64,000 bases of DNA from Bacillota bacterium (lineage in GTDB: Bacteria; Bacillota; Clostridia; Lachnospirales; Lachnospiraceae), in the NCBI GenBank assembly GCA_023441965.1, contig JAEZNB010000038.1, forward strand, positions 28,337 through 92,336, in the 5' to 3' direction. Of this stretch, positions 1-8,808 are shown piece after piece (position 1 is the stretch's first letter; each line of letters begins with the position of its first letter). The notes beneath the pieces are model-generated. The model searched no databases. It was not told where the DNA came from and saw nothing but the letters and a program-made list of their open reading frames with translations. Both the position numbers and the translations under genes were made by a program.

Positions 1-98
1 ATGATATCAGCTACTATCATTATTGCAACGTCCTTTTTTTACCTGTAGCATAGAGACAGGTCCGGAGTGGGATCGGTAAGCTCCCTGCCTCCCTCTGC

Positions 99-126
99 TT
101 AAGAAAAAATTAAGACTTTCCTAAGA
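99..126 (+). promoter_or_regulatory. Candidate response-regulator operator, three 11-bp-period repeats
   Basis: TTAAGA (99-104), TTAAGA (110-115) and CTAAGA (121-126) are spaced exactly 11 bp apart, the geometry bound by OmpR/PhoB-family dimers. A TATAAT -10 box follows at 158-163 with a poor -35 (TTAAAT, 135-140), so activation is plausible. The same pattern lies before the carboxypeptidase at 2040-2067, which suggests that the VanR-like protein encoded next door binds both. The binding assignment is inference. Confidence 0.55.
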
Positions 127-193
127 AAGACTGTTTAAATTCTTACGATAACACTGTTATAATAAAGATAAACGAAGGAGAGGCAGGCATGTC

Positions 194-889
194 ATGGATA
201 CGAAGATTCTGATTGTAGATGATGAAGCCGAAATAACGGATTTAGTTCAGGTATATCTGAGTAATGAAGGCTACCAGGTATATAAGTTTCATAATGCAGG
301 AGATGCCCTGGAGTGCATCCGGACCGAAACACTTGATTTGGCCATACTGGATATTATGCTGCCTGATATGGACGGCTTCACCCTATGCCGTAAGATCAGG
401 GAGCAATATCATTATCCAATCATCATGCTTACGGCCAAGGATGCCGAGACAGATAAAATCTCCGGTCTTTCTTTGGGAGCCGATGATTATGTCACTAAGC
501 CCTTCCGCCCCCTTGAATTGGTTGCCCGGGTAAAGGCCCAGCTTCGGCGATATACCAGATATAATGCCGCACCCCAAGAGCAGGAGGAGAATGTGATCGC
601 CTTCTCCGGTCTTTTCATGGAGAAGAGCACTCATACCTGCCTGCTGAACGAAAAGCCTCTCGCCCTTACCCCCACTGAGTTTTCCATCCTATGGCTGCTC
701 TGCAGTAACCGTGGCAAGGTTGTCAGCTCGGAACAGCTGTTTTATAAGGTATGGGGAGAAAAATATTTTTCCAATAACAATACTGTCATGGTTCATATCA
801 GGCATCTGAGGGAAAAGATGAATGATTCACCGGATAACCCAAAGTATATCAAAACTGTCTGGGGAGTGGGGTATAAAATTGAGAAGTGA
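194..889 (+). CDS. VanR-like OmpR-family response regulator
   Basis: This is a two-domain response regulator of 231 aa, the usual OmpR-family length. The receiver domain (about 1-120) has the acidic pair D9-D10, phosphoacceptor D53 within LDIMLPDMDG, T80 and K102 in TKPF. A winged-helix domain (about 135-231) ends in the typical VWGVGYKI wing. The partner kinase overlaps its 3' end. Pairing with an S11 D,D-carboxypeptidase is the arrangement of vanRS-vanY-type loci, which sense cell-wall stress or glycopeptides; no vanHAX genes follow, so it is not a resistance cassette in itself. The start at 194 follows GAGAGG at a usable distance. Direct repeats at 99-126 suggest autoregulation. Confidence 0.93.
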   Translation: MDTKILIVDDEAEITDLVQVYLSNEGYQVYKFHNAGDALECIRTETLDLAILDIMLPDMDGFTLCRKIREQYHYPIIMLTAKDAETDKISGLSLGADDYVTKPFRPLELVARVKAQLRRYTRYNAAPQEQEENVIAFSGLFMEKSTHTCLLNEKPLALTPTEFSILWLLCSNRGKVVSSEQLFYKVWGEKYFSNNNTVMVHIRHLREKMNDSPDNPKYIKTVWGVGYKIEK

Positions 890-2006
890 TTTTTCTAAAC
901 TGAAGAGAAAAATGATTCTTTGGGTCATCCTGACGGCTGTTCTTGCCCTTATCTTCCTATGGCTGCTCATGAAGCTGCTGATCGACGGCGTTCTTCAGGA
1001 CCCTTTCGCAGACAGCTTCCTTTTTATCTGCAGAAGGCTGTTCGGAATGGGACGGGAGGAAGCGATTCTGCTCTACCAAAAACTCTTTCGGAACAATAAA
1101 AGCATCTGGGTCTTTCTCGGTTATTTTCTTGTTATGCTCTTTGTCTTCTATCAGGTACTCGCCAGGTTCACCAAATACTTTCATCAGATGAATAAGGGCT
1201 TAGACCAACTGCTGGAGGAGACAGAGCACGAGATCGTACTTTCTCCGGAGATGAATTTCATGGAAAGAAAGCTGAATCAGATCAAGGGCTATCTCCGCCA
1301 GAAAACTCACGCGGCCCTGGAAGCAGAGCAGAGGAAGAATGACCTTGTCATGTATCTGGCCCATGATATCCGGACACCGCTGACCTCTGTCATCGGTTAC
1401 TTAAGCCTCCTGGATGAGGCTCCTGATTTACCTGAAGACCAGCGGATCAAATATACCCGGATTACCCTGGAGAAGTCCTACCGATTGGAAAAGCTGATCA
1501 ACGAGTTCTTTGATATTACCAGATATAATCTCCAGACCATACTTCTGGAGAAGCAGACCATCCATCTTTCTTATATGCTGATGCAGATGGCAGACGAATT
1601 CTATCCAACCCTGTCCCAGTCCGGGAAGCAGGTCCGGGTAGAGGCGGAAGAAGACCTTACCTATTACGGAGATCCTGATAAATTGGCCCGGGTCTTTCAA
1701 AACATCCTGAAGAATGCCGTCACTTACAGCTATGATAACAGTACGATCCTCATTCGTGCCGGGTACTCCGGTGATCACATCCTCATTACCTTTGAAAACC
1801 ATGGCCATCAGATCCCAGAACAGAGGCTGAACGCCATATTTGATAAATTCTACCGGTTGGACGAAGCCCGGTCCAGCTCCAACGGAGGCTCCGGCCTGGG
1901 CCTGGCAATTGCAAGGAACATCGTAAATGCTCATGGCGGAGAAATAACAGCCGAAAGCGATGCTGAACGGACAATATTTTCCATTACTCTTCCTGGGAAA
2001 TCATGA
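879..2006 (+). CDS. VanS-like membrane sensor histidine kinase
   Basis: The partner kinase of the response regulator at 194-889. I chose TTG at 879 because GGGGAGTGGGG sits just upstream and the frame before it lies within the regulator gene; an in-frame ATG at 822 would give a longer form. From 879 the protein is 375 aa, close to VanS. Membrane segments lie at about 12-34 and 76-93 with a short loop of about 40 residues between them. The dimerisation/phosphoacceptor helix has H162 in AHDIRTPLTS. The HATPase domain has the N box (NILKNA) and G box GSGLGLA at about 338. The ligand is unknown; the short extracellular loop fits envelope-stress or direct antibiotic sensing. It overlaps the regulator by 11 nt, so translation is coupled. 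Confidence 0.9.
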   Translation: MRSDFSKLKRKMILWVILTAVLALIFLWLLMKLLIDGVLQDPFADSFLFICRRLFGMGREEAILLYQKLFRNNKSIWVFLGYFLVMLFVFYQVLARFTKYFHQMNKGLDQLLEETEHEIVLSPEMNFMERKLNQIKGYLRQKTHAALEAEQRKNDLVMYLAHDIRTPLTSVIGYLSLLDEAPDLPEDQRIKYTRITLEKSYRLEKLINEFFDITRYNLQTILLEKQTIHLSYMLMQMADEFYPTLSQSGKQVRVEAEEDLTYYGDPDKLARVFQNILKNAVTYSYDNSTILIRAGYSGDHILITFENHGHQIPEQRLNAIFDKFYRLDEARSSSNGGSGLGLAIARNIVNAHGGEITAESDAERTIFSITLPGKS

Positions 2007-2039
2007 GAGAAGGTAAGAAATAAGAAACGATAGAAAATC

Positions 2040-2067
2040 ATAAGAGATTCCTAAGAACTTCATAAGG
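2040..2067 (+). promoter_or_regulatory. Candidate response-regulator operator before the carboxypeptidase
   Basis: ATAAGA (2040-2045), CTAAGA (2051-2056) and ATAAGG (2062-2067) again have an exact 11-bp period, matching the repeats before the regulator gene. A weak -10-like TATGTA lies at about 2075-2080. This suggests that the VanR-like regulator activates the carboxypeptidase directly. Inference from pattern only. Confidence 0.55.
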
Positions 2068-2082
2068 CTAAGTTTATGTATG

Positions 2083-2126
2083 ACTCCTTTCTGTATGCTT
2101 TAATGGATAACAGAAAGGAGTTTTTT
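2083..2126 (+). terminator. Perfect hairpin with T6 that contains the downstream ribosome binding site
   Basis: ACTCCTTTCTG (2083-2093) pairs perfectly with CAGAAAGGAGT (2111-2121) across a 17-nt loop, followed by TTTTTT to 2126, the form of an intrinsic terminator. The right arm holds AAAGGAG, the ribosome binding site of the gene starting at 2129. Read-through RNA from the kinase would both terminate here and hide the ribosome binding site. A transcript starting inside the left arm (about 2087) would escape both effects. Confidence 0.75.
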
Positions 2127-2128
2127 AT

Positions 2129-3190
2129 ATGAGAAGAAAGAAAAAAGTCTCTGCCAGGTTAGCCGCAATCTTGATCATGACCTTCCTCCTTCTGATGGGA
2201 CGGAGTGCTCTGTCTGAAATGCTGGGAGCTGATCCTCTATCGCCCTCCCCTTCTCCCGGAAGAGCTTCCATGGACCCAGCCTGCGCTCCGGAATCAGCTT
2301 ATCCTTCTCCCTCCCCGGTAGCAGAAGAAGCTACAGCCAGATTAACCTTTCATAAGGACCCTGCTTCGGATCACCCCCTGCTGTCAGAAACCGAATTATA
2401 CAGCTCCAATGCCATTGTGATTGCCTTAGATAGCAAGGAGCTGCTACTGGACAAGGGGAGCAGGGATAAAGTATACCCTGCCTCCCTTACAAAGCTTATG
2501 ACCGTAATCACTGCCATAGAAAGCCTTGATGATTTGAAGAGCAGAATACTGATTACAAAGGAACTGATAAATAAGCTGACTGCCGAGAATTCCTCCATGG
2601 CAGGCTTCCTTCCGGGAGAAGAGGTCCCTGCGATCGATCTCCTCTACGGAGCCATGCTGCCTTCGGGCGGAGAATGCTGTATGAGCTTGGCAGAGTATAT
2701 CGCCGGTTCTGAGACAAGCTTCGTTCAGCTCATGAATGAGAAGGCTACAGAGCTTGGGATGGACCAGACCCATTTTGTAAATACCACAGGTCTTCATGAC
2801 AGCAAGCACTATACCACTGTCTGGGATCTGGCTCTTTTATTGCAGTACGCACTTCAGAATGATACCTTCCGGCAGATCTTCACCTCACAGAGACATAGCA
2901 CCACCCCTACCAATCTACATCCGGATGGAATCACCCTATACAGCACCATGTTCAAAAAACTCCCCCAGGATACCTCCGATTCCTTTCAGCTCTTAGGAGG
3001 AAAAACCGGTTATACCGCTAAGGCCGGCTTGTGCCTGGCCAGTTTGGCTAAGATCGGTGGAAGCGAGTATATCATGATCTCAGCCGGTGCCGAGGGTAAC
3101 CATGCCAGCGAGCAGTATAATCTTACGGATGCCCTAACGGTCTACGGTCAGATCAGCAGCAAGCAGTTCGTCTACAAAGCGGGACCTTAG
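2129..3190 (+). CDS. S11-family D-alanyl-D-alanine carboxypeptidase, membrane anchored
   Basis: A serine D,D-carboxypeptidase (353 aa) that trims the terminal D-Ala from peptidoglycan stems outside the cell. An N-terminal hydrophobic segment (about 10-30) acts as signal or anchor, followed by a Pro/Ser-rich spacer (35-65). Catalytic SxxK is S119-L-T-K122, and KTG is at 292-294 in GGKTGYTAKAG. The second motif reads SGG (179-181) where SxN is usual, a variant worth noting. It is coupled to the VanRS-like system by position and by shared upstream repeats, like the vanY role of removing D-Ala targets. The ribosome binding site lies inside the hairpin at 2083-2126. The 3' end overlaps the convergent helicase gene by 57 nt. 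Confidence 0.88.
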   Translation: MRRKKKVSARLAAILIMTFLLLMGRSALSEMLGADPLSPSPSPGRASMDPACAPESAYPSPSPVAEEATARLTFHKDPASDHPLLSETELYSSNAIVIALDSKELLLDKGSRDKVYPASLTKLMTVITAIESLDDLKSRILITKELINKLTAENSSMAGFLPGEEVPAIDLLYGAMLPSGGECCMSLAEYIAGSETSFVQLMNEKATELGMDQTHFVNTTGLHDSKHYTTVWDLALLLQYALQNDTFRQIFTSQRHSTTPTNLHPDGITLYSTMFKKLPQDTSDSFQLLGGKTGYTAKAGLCLASLAKIGGSEYIMISAGAEGNHASEQYNLTDALTVYGQISSKQFVYKAGP

Positions 3191-4984
3191 CATGCCCTTA
3201 TTATACCGTTCCTTGGCATAATAAATATAGAGATGGTCCCTGGCCCGGGTCATGGCAACATAGAAGAGACGCCGTTCTTCCTCGATATCTGAGGGGAGAG
3301 CGGCTTTCTTATGGGGTATGATCCCCTCATTCACATCCGGAAGAAATACAGCCCTGTATTCCAGACCCTTGGAGCTATGCATGGTCGCGACTGTCAGGCT
3401 GTCCCTCTGAAGCAGCTGCCCTTCCTCTGCCTGTCTCTTCAGCTCCTCCCTGTATTTCTCGATGTGGTTAAACCACTCCGAATGACTTTTGAACTCCTTC
3501 GCATTCTCCTGCAGCTCCTCCAGGATATCCTGCAGCTCCTCCACCTTCATCCTTCTCTGATCGGCATACTCCTTCAGATAGTCCTCATAACCGATTCCCC
3601 TCCGGACATAATTAACTGCGGCATAGGGGCTCATGCCAGACAGAAGGGCAAGATCATATTCCAGCTGATCGATCCGTTCCAGCATCCAGTTCTTATCCTC
3701 GTAATACTCTCTGATATCCTCCAGGTCTACCTCCTGCTTATCCAGGCATTCGCGGCTGATATAACGCTTCGGCCGGTTCATGATCTGCAGAAATAAGCCT
3801 CTCTCCCTGTTTCCTAAAGCGATTCTGATATAGGTCAGAATATCCTGAGCAATGAAATGGTCATAAAGATTCGGCAGGCTGTCCTTCAGCCGGAAGGGAA
3901 TATTATATTCCATCAGCTTTCTAAGGATGGGACCTGAGGCAAGATTCGTTCTTAAGAGTACCGCCATCTCAGACAGCTTCAATCCTTCCCTGTTCAGCTT
4001 CAGAATATCATTCACGAGCATCTGATTCTGTTCCTTCATGGCTGGAAGCTCCGTGACCCTGACCTCCCCCGGCACCTTGCGCGCAGCCTCAGCTTCCTTC
4101 TGAAAGCGATTCTGATTATGGCTGATCAGCCGAACCGCGCTGTCAACGATAGCTCCTGCCGAGCGGTAATTCACCGGAAGGACCAAGCTGCTGCAGCCCG
4201 GATAATCCGTAGGGAAATGTAGCATCAGCTCAGGCTTTGCACCACGGAAGCGATAGATGGACTGATCGTCGTCCCCCACTGCAAAGAGATTGTTTTCCGG
4301 TGCACTTAGCATCCGAATGATATCATATTGAACCTGATTGATATCCTGAAACTCATCAATCAGAATATAGCGAAAACGCTTCTGCCAGCTCTGCAGAATA
4401 TCCTTTCGCTCCGTAAGGAGCTCATAGCAGAGCAGCAGCATATCATCAAAATCAATCTTATTCGCTCTTCGAAGGGTTCTGTGATATTCCCCGTAAAGGG
4501 AACGGAAAACCTCATCGGCACAATTGATAGAATAATAATTCTGAATGTCCATCCGGTTACCCTTCACCAGGCTGATTTCCGATAAGAGCTCCGCAGTGAA
4601 CTCCTTCTCATCCTCATAGACCAGGTCTGTTCTGCGAAGGAGCTCCTTCATGTACTGGAACCGTTCCTCCTCCCGAAGAATATTCTCAGCACCCAGATGA
4701 TAGGCATGTCTTAATATCATATAAAAAATCGCATGAAAGGTACCGAAGTAAACCTTACTCCGGTCTGAACCGATTGCCTTCAGAAAACGCTCTTTCATTT
4801 CCGTTGCCGCAGCCTTGGAAAAGGTAATGACAAGAATGTTGTCCTCGGGAATCTGATACTTATAAATGAGAACCTTGGTCCGTTCGGTAATTACAAGAGT
4901 TTTCCCCGATCCGGGTCCGGCAAGAACCAACATCGGTCCGTCCTTGTGTAGGATTGCCTGCCGCTGGGCTTGATTGATCTGCAT
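3134..4984 (-). CDS. UvrD/PcrA-type superfamily 1 DNA helicase
   Basis: An ATP-dependent 3'-5' DNA helicase. I place the start at 4984, where AGGAG precedes ATG by 6 nt; the longer frame to 5050 has no such signal. The 616-aa product has Walker A GPGSGKT (about 23-29), the DExQD box in LIDEFQDINQ, motif III GDDDQSIYRFRGA, the NYRS motif and motif VI VAMTRARDHLYI. It is about 100 residues shorter than PcrA/UvrD and ends soon after motif VI, so it lacks the long C-terminal tail that binds RNA polymerase. A role in repair or recombination is likely. The 3' end is convergent with, and overlaps, the carboxypeptidase gene. Confidence 0.9.
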   Translation of the reverse strand: MQINQAQRQAILHKDGPMLVLAGPGSGKTLVITERTKVLIYKYQIPEDNILVITFSKAAATEMKERFLKAIGSDRSKVYFGTFHAIFYMILRHAYHLGAENILREEERFQYMKELLRRTDLVYEDEKEFTAELLSEISLVKGNRMDIQNYYSINCADEVFRSLYGEYHRTLRRANKIDFDDMLLLCYELLTERKDILQSWQKRFRYILIDEFQDINQVQYDIIRMLSAPENNLFAVGDDDQSIYRFRGAKPELMLHFPTDYPGCSSLVLPVNYRSAGAIVDSAVRLISHNQNRFQKEAEAARKVPGEVRVTELPAMKEQNQMLVNDILKLNREGLKLSEMAVLLRTNLASGPILRKLMEYNIPFRLKDSLPNLYDHFIAQDILTYIRIALGNRERGLFLQIMNRPKRYISRECLDKQEVDLEDIREYYEDKNWMLERIDQLEYDLALLSGMSPYAAVNYVRRGIGYEDYLKEYADQRRMKVEELQDILEELQENAKEFKSHSEWFNHIEKYREELKRQAEEGQLLQRDSLTVATMHSSKGLEYRAVFLPDVNEGIIPHKKAALPSDIEEERRLFYVAMTRARDHLYIYYAKERYNKGMLRSRFVDELLAADLTVDR

Positions 4985-5180
4985 AATGTTACTCCTGTTC
5001 TGAACCTGCGCATGTGCTACTGATAATAATGAAACAAGAAGAAAAAACAAGCCGGTTCACTTGTCATAAATAGGATGAAACCATAGAATTCATACTAATG
5101 AACTTTGTGATAAGGACGAATAAAAGATGAACAGAATAGGGGAGGTAAAACCAGACACTGCAGTTTTGATCCCATCTTCA

Positions 5181-5223
5181 GGCTGTCTCCGGGCTATCCT
5201 GAAGATAGCATCGGAGACAGTCC
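5181..5223 (-). terminator. Hairpin between gltX and the helicase gene
   Basis: GGCTGTCTCCG (5181-5191) pairs with CGGAGACAGTCC (5212-5223) with one bulged base, and the inner GCTATC pairs with GATAGC. This 15-plus-bp stem lies 40 nt past the gltX stop. The minus-strand sequence after it has no immediate T run, so it may be a terminator or a processing stem. Confidence 0.5.
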
Positions 5224-5263
5224 TGTTTAGGGATTCATCTTTCCTGCTTCAATTTCCGCAGAC

Positions 5264-6742
5264 TTATTTTGATAATTTCTCGATGGCGATGCGTATTCTT
5301 CTTAAGCTTTCTTCCTTACCGAGAATATTCATAATTTCATATGCACCACCGGGGGTAGACTGCTTACCGGATACGGCAGTTCTTACAGGCCATAAGCCTT
5401 GACCATTCTTGATGCCCTTCTCTCCGATATAGGACATGATGACCTGCTCTATGGCTGCTTCAGAGTAGTCCGTAAGCTCCTCAAAGCGGGGCAGAAGCTC
5501 CTGTAATACCGTGAGGGAGCTCTCCGCATCCGTCTTCATCTTCTTATGGCTATACATCGTGATATCATACTCAGGAAGTTCTTCAAAGAAATCAATGATT
5601 CCCTTGATATCTACCAGGGTCTCAACCCTTGTCTTCACCAGGGCGGCGATCTTCTTCAGCTCCAGCTCCTTATGAATGACCTCTTTGATATAAGGAAGGG
5701 CCAGTTCATAGAACTTCTCATCCTCCATCGCCTTCAGGTATTCTCCGTTCATCCAGCGCAGCTTTACCATATCGAATACAGCCGGTGCCTTATTGATATG
5801 GCGGTAATCAAATTCTTCAATCAGCTCCTTTAAGGACATGATCTCCTTATTGCTGGAGGAGCTCCAGCCCAATAAGGCTACAAAATTTACGATAGCCTCC
5901 GATACAAAGCCCTGCTCTAACAGATCCTCATAGGAGGAGTGTCCGCTTCTCTTACTGAGCTTCTTATGCTCTTCATTGGTAATCAGCGGCAAATGAACAT
6001 AAACCGGCTCCTCCCAGCCAAAATCCTGATATAATCTGGTATATTTGGGAGTGGAGGACAGATACTCATTCCCTCTGACCACATGGGTAATCTTCATCAG
6101 ATGGTCATCCACAACATTGGCGAAATTGTAAGTCGGATAGCCGTCCGATTTGATCAGGATCATATCGTCCAGCTCCTCATTCTCTACTGTGATGTCACCG
6201 AAGATCACATCATGGAAGGTGGTTGAACCCTCTGTCGGATTGTTCTGCCGGATAACATAAGGTATTCCGGCTGCCAATTTCTCTGCAATCTCCTCCTTGG
6301 ACAGATGGAGACAGTGCTTGTCATAGCGGGTGATTACCTTAGTCTCCTCATCCTCATCCTCCTCGGAGCTTCCGACTGTGCTCTTTAAGCCGGCCAGCCT
6401 CTCCTTGGTGCAGAAGCAGTAATAAGCCGCTCCCTTCTCTACCAGCTGCTTGGCATACTCCAGGTACATACCGGTAGCCTTACGCTCACTCTGAACATAG
6501 GGGCCATAACCGCCGTCCTTATCCGGACCCTCATCATGGATCAGTCCCGTTCCCTCCATGGTCCGGTAGATAATCTCCAGGGCACCTTCAACATAACGCT
6601 CCTGGTCGGTATCTTCTATTCTAAGAATGAAGGTTCCATTCTCATGCTTTGCGATCAAATACTCATATAAGGCTGTTCTTAGGTTTCCGACATGCATCCT
6701 GCCTGTGGGACTGGGAGCATATCTGGTTCTGATTCCGCTCAT
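5264..6742 (-). CDS. gltX: Glutamyl-tRNA synthetase
   Basis: Charges tRNA-Glu with glutamate in the cytoplasm (492 aa, normal length). The class I signatures are present: the HIGH-type motif PSPTGRMHVGN (10-20) and the KMSKS-type KLSKR (261-265). A zinc-binding pair is visible as C109-x-C111 and C144-x-H146, interrupted by an unusually acidic linker (SSEEDEDEE, 125-133). The start at 6742 follows AAGGAAG. It lies 29 nt downstream of the zinc-ribbon gene on the same strand, so the two are probably co-transcribed. Whether it is discriminating (Glu only) or also charges tRNA-Gln is not decidable here. Confidence 0.96.
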   Translation of the reverse strand: MSGIRTRYAPSPTGRMHVGNLRTALYEYLIAKHENGTFILRIEDTDQERYVEGALEIIYRTMEGTGLIHDEGPDKDGGYGPYVQSERKATGMYLEYAKQLVEKGAAYYCFCTKERLAGLKSTVGSSEEDEDEETKVITRYDKHCLHLSKEEIAEKLAAGIPYVIRQNNPTEGSTTFHDVIFGDITVENEELDDMILIKSDGYPTYNFANVVDDHLMKITHVVRGNEYLSSTPKYTRLYQDFGWEEPVYVHLPLITNEEHKKLSKRSGHSSYEDLLEQGFVSEAIVNFVALLGWSSSSNKEIMSLKELIEEFDYRHINKAPAVFDMVKLRWMNGEYLKAMEDEKFYELALPYIKEVIHKELELKKIAALVKTRVETLVDIKGIIDFFEELPEYDITMYSHKKMKTDAESSLTVLQELLPRFEELTDYSEAAIEQVIMSYIGEKGIKNGQGLWPVRTAVSGKQSTPGGAYEIMNILGKEESLRRIRIAIEKLSK

Positions 6743-6771
6743 CGTATTACTTCCTTTCTTTCTTTATTTAT

Positions 6772-7236
6772 TTACATACCGTAATATTCTCTTAACTGCC
6801 TGATAAATTCACCGCTGTCGATATTTCCCTTCAATAATTCCTGAAAAGCCGGGATCATTAGGGCATCCAGCAGCATATAAACGATATACATAAAAAACAG
6901 AATGATAAAAATCAAGGTTGCCCTTGCCCAGTTCTTCTTGGTCGCCGATACCTTACTGCTAAAGGACCATACCAACAGCATAATCGGAAAAAGTAAGGAT
7001 CCGATGACCGGAATGAAGAAGATCCCATAGGAACCTAAAAAGCTTAGGAAGGTTAAGGGCTTGTCTTCCTTTTCCTGCACCACTGCAAGCTGCTTCGGAA
7101 GAATCGGATTAGGAAGAACCGGATTCACGGCTGCCTGCTGCTGTTGTTCTCGGAAGGAGTGACCACAGTACTCACAAAAGTTTGCTTCCTCGTTCCTGAT
7201 CTGCCTTCCGCAGTTATTACATACCATGATTTCCAC
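6772..7236 (-). CDS. Zinc-ribbon membrane protein of unknown function
   Basis: A 154-aa protein with an N-terminal zinc ribbon (C6-x2-C9 and C21-x2-C24, the CGRQI and CEYCGH type), a Gln-rich linker and two or three hydrophobic segments (about 62-92 and 104-127). The layout matches the many small 'zinc-ribbon domain-containing' membrane proteins of Firmicutes, whose function is unknown. A TATAAT promoter lies upstream at 7259-7286, and gltX follows after 29 nt. The ATG at residue 4 is an alternative start. Confidence 0.75.
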   Translation of the reverse strand: MEIMVCNNCGRQIRNEEANFCEYCGHSFREQQQQAAVNPVLPNPILPKQLAVVQEKEDKPLTFLSFLGSYGIFFIPVIGSLLFPIMLLVWSFSSKVSATKKNWARATLIFIILFFMYIVYMLLDALMIPAFQELLKGNIDSGEFIRQLREYYGM

Positions 7237-7258
7237 CTCTTCTTAGCATTTGTTTCCC

Positions 7259-7286
7259 ATTATACCACATCTTTTTTAAAAATCAA
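7259..7286 (-). promoter_or_regulatory. Promoter for the zinc-ribbon-gltX unit
   Basis: On the minus strand TTGATT (7281-7286), a 16-bp spacer and TATAAT (7259-7264) precede the zinc-ribbon gene by about 22 nt. This is a good vegetative sigma-A-type match. Confidence 0.6.
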
Positions 7287-7452
7287 ATTAGGAATATCGC
7301 AAGTCTCATTTAGACCAAGGGGCCGTTTCTTCATAGTAAAAGCCCTTTATACTCCCCTCACTCGTCAGAAGACACAATACCATGTTTTCTATATCGAATA
7401 TTATGGGAAATATAAAAGGCCTTATGTATGCTATCAGTCTGTAAATCAGTAA

Positions 7453-8808
7453 TTAGGCTTCGTTCTTCATTGCCTCGATGGCACTGATCTTCGTTGCCCT
7501 TCTTGCCGGGAAATATCCGAAGACGATTCCGACACCTGTGGAGATAGCCAGGGCTAACAGGGGCAGGTAGGGTGGTATGATCGATATGGTAGCGGAAGTG
7601 GCACCGGCTGAATCATACATATAGGTAAATGCACCGGGCATCAGCTTTCCGAAAATCGGCTGTCCATATTTATTGATCAGGTGGGAGAATACATAGGCAA
7701 GGACAACACCGATTACCCCTCCCATGAAGCCGATCAGTCCCGCTTCAAAAAGGAAGAGCTTTTTGATGTCTCTGATGATACAACCCAGCACCTTCATAAT
7801 ACCGATTTCCTTGGTCCGCTCATAGATCGCCATCACCATCGTGTTCGCGATGCTGATCGCGGATATGAACAAGGATACCAAACCAAGTCCCAGCATAACC
7901 AGCTGCAGAGTATCAGAGGCCTCAATGGTAGGCTTCATCATCTGCACATAGCTGAAGGAGGTGAAGCCCATCTCCCGGATCTTATCCTGTACTTCCTCCA
8001 CATTTCTCATGGAATCTACTGTCAGCCTGATCTGTTGGTATTCCGACAAGATCTTAATGGCCTTCTTACGGTCTTCCAGGGACAGGGTATTGCAGTATTT
8101 CAGATAGATCTCCTTGAAGTAATTCATGTCCATATAGGTTCTGTCATCATATTCCCAGGACTTGGTCTCCTCCATCTTGGCAATATTCGTCAGAGGAAGG
8201 ACAAATTCCTTCTTTCTGCCGCTGGGCATGTATTGCTCAAACTTAAGGGATATCTTATCCTTGGCCAGATCAATGGTTTTCTGTCCACCTCGCCAATTCA
8301 TGGGGTCATAAAAGGGATAGGGATGGTTATATCCAAATACGATTGCGGTGTTATCCGCTTCTGTAGGATACGCCCCCATGGTCAGTCCCGGAAAGCCGAA
8401 TTCCTCTGCTACACTCATATCAATTGCCGTGATATTGCTCCAACCCCGATACTTTCCCGAAATCAGGCTGGCAGAGGCACTGATGACCGGGGTGACTGCC
8501 TTGACATGGTCCAAGCCCCGAATCTGCTCTACCAATCTGTCATCCAGCTTCTGCTGCTTTGAACTGACCCAATTCCCATTTTCATCATAGATATCTCCAT
8601 AGGTATCTACTGTTACCAGATTCATGCTGCCGTTCTGCATGACCTGGGTTTCATAGTAATTATTCATCCCATGGCCGATGGAACGCATGATGATAATGAA
8701 CAGGGTACCGATGACGACACCTAATACGGTTAGGATGGTTCTGACCTTTCTGCGGAAGAGATTCCGCAGACCCATTTTGATCAGATCACTAATCTTCATA
8801 TAGCTCAA
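7453..8808 (-). CDS. MacB/FtsX-type ABC transporter permease
   Basis: The membrane subunit of an ABC system (451 aa). The topology is MacB-like: one membrane helix at about 20-40, a large extracytoplasmic domain (about 45-300), then three helices in the C-terminal FtsX domain, with the conserved ERTKEIGIMKVLG stretch and the final PARRATKISAIEAM. The 183-aa gene overlaps its start by 20 nt, and the ATPase and exported CARDB-like protein lie further upstream. MacB-type systems drive mechanical transmission or export of envelope molecules rather than classical uptake. It is the last gene of the operon. Confidence 0.88.
   Translation of the reverse strand: MSYMKISDLIKMGLRNLFRRKVRTILTVLGVVIGTLFIIIMRSIGHGMNNYYETQVMQNGSMNLVTVDTYGDIYDENGNWVSSKQQKLDDRLVEQIRGLDHVKAVTPVISASASLISGKYRGWSNITAIDMSVAEEFGFPGLTMGAYPTEADNTAIVFGYNHPYPFYDPMNWRGGQKTIDLAKDKISLKFEQYMPSGRKKEFVLPLTNIAKMEETKSWEYDDRTYMDMNYFKEIYLKYCNTLSLEDRKKAIKILSEYQQIRLTVDSMRNVEEVQDKIREMGFTSFSYVQMMKPTIEASDTLQLVMLGLGLVSLFISAISIANTMVMAIYERTKEIGIMKVLGCIIRDIKKLFLFEAGLIGFMGGVIGVVLAYVFSHLINKYGQPIFGKLMPGAFTYMYDSAGATSATISIIPPYLPLLALAISTGVGIVFGYFPARRATKISAIEAMKNEA

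Noticed and set aside
194..3190. A vancomycin resistance cluster
   Set aside because: Only VanR/VanS-like and a VanY-like S11 enzyme are present. There is no D-Ala-D-Lac/Ser ligase, VanH or VanX.
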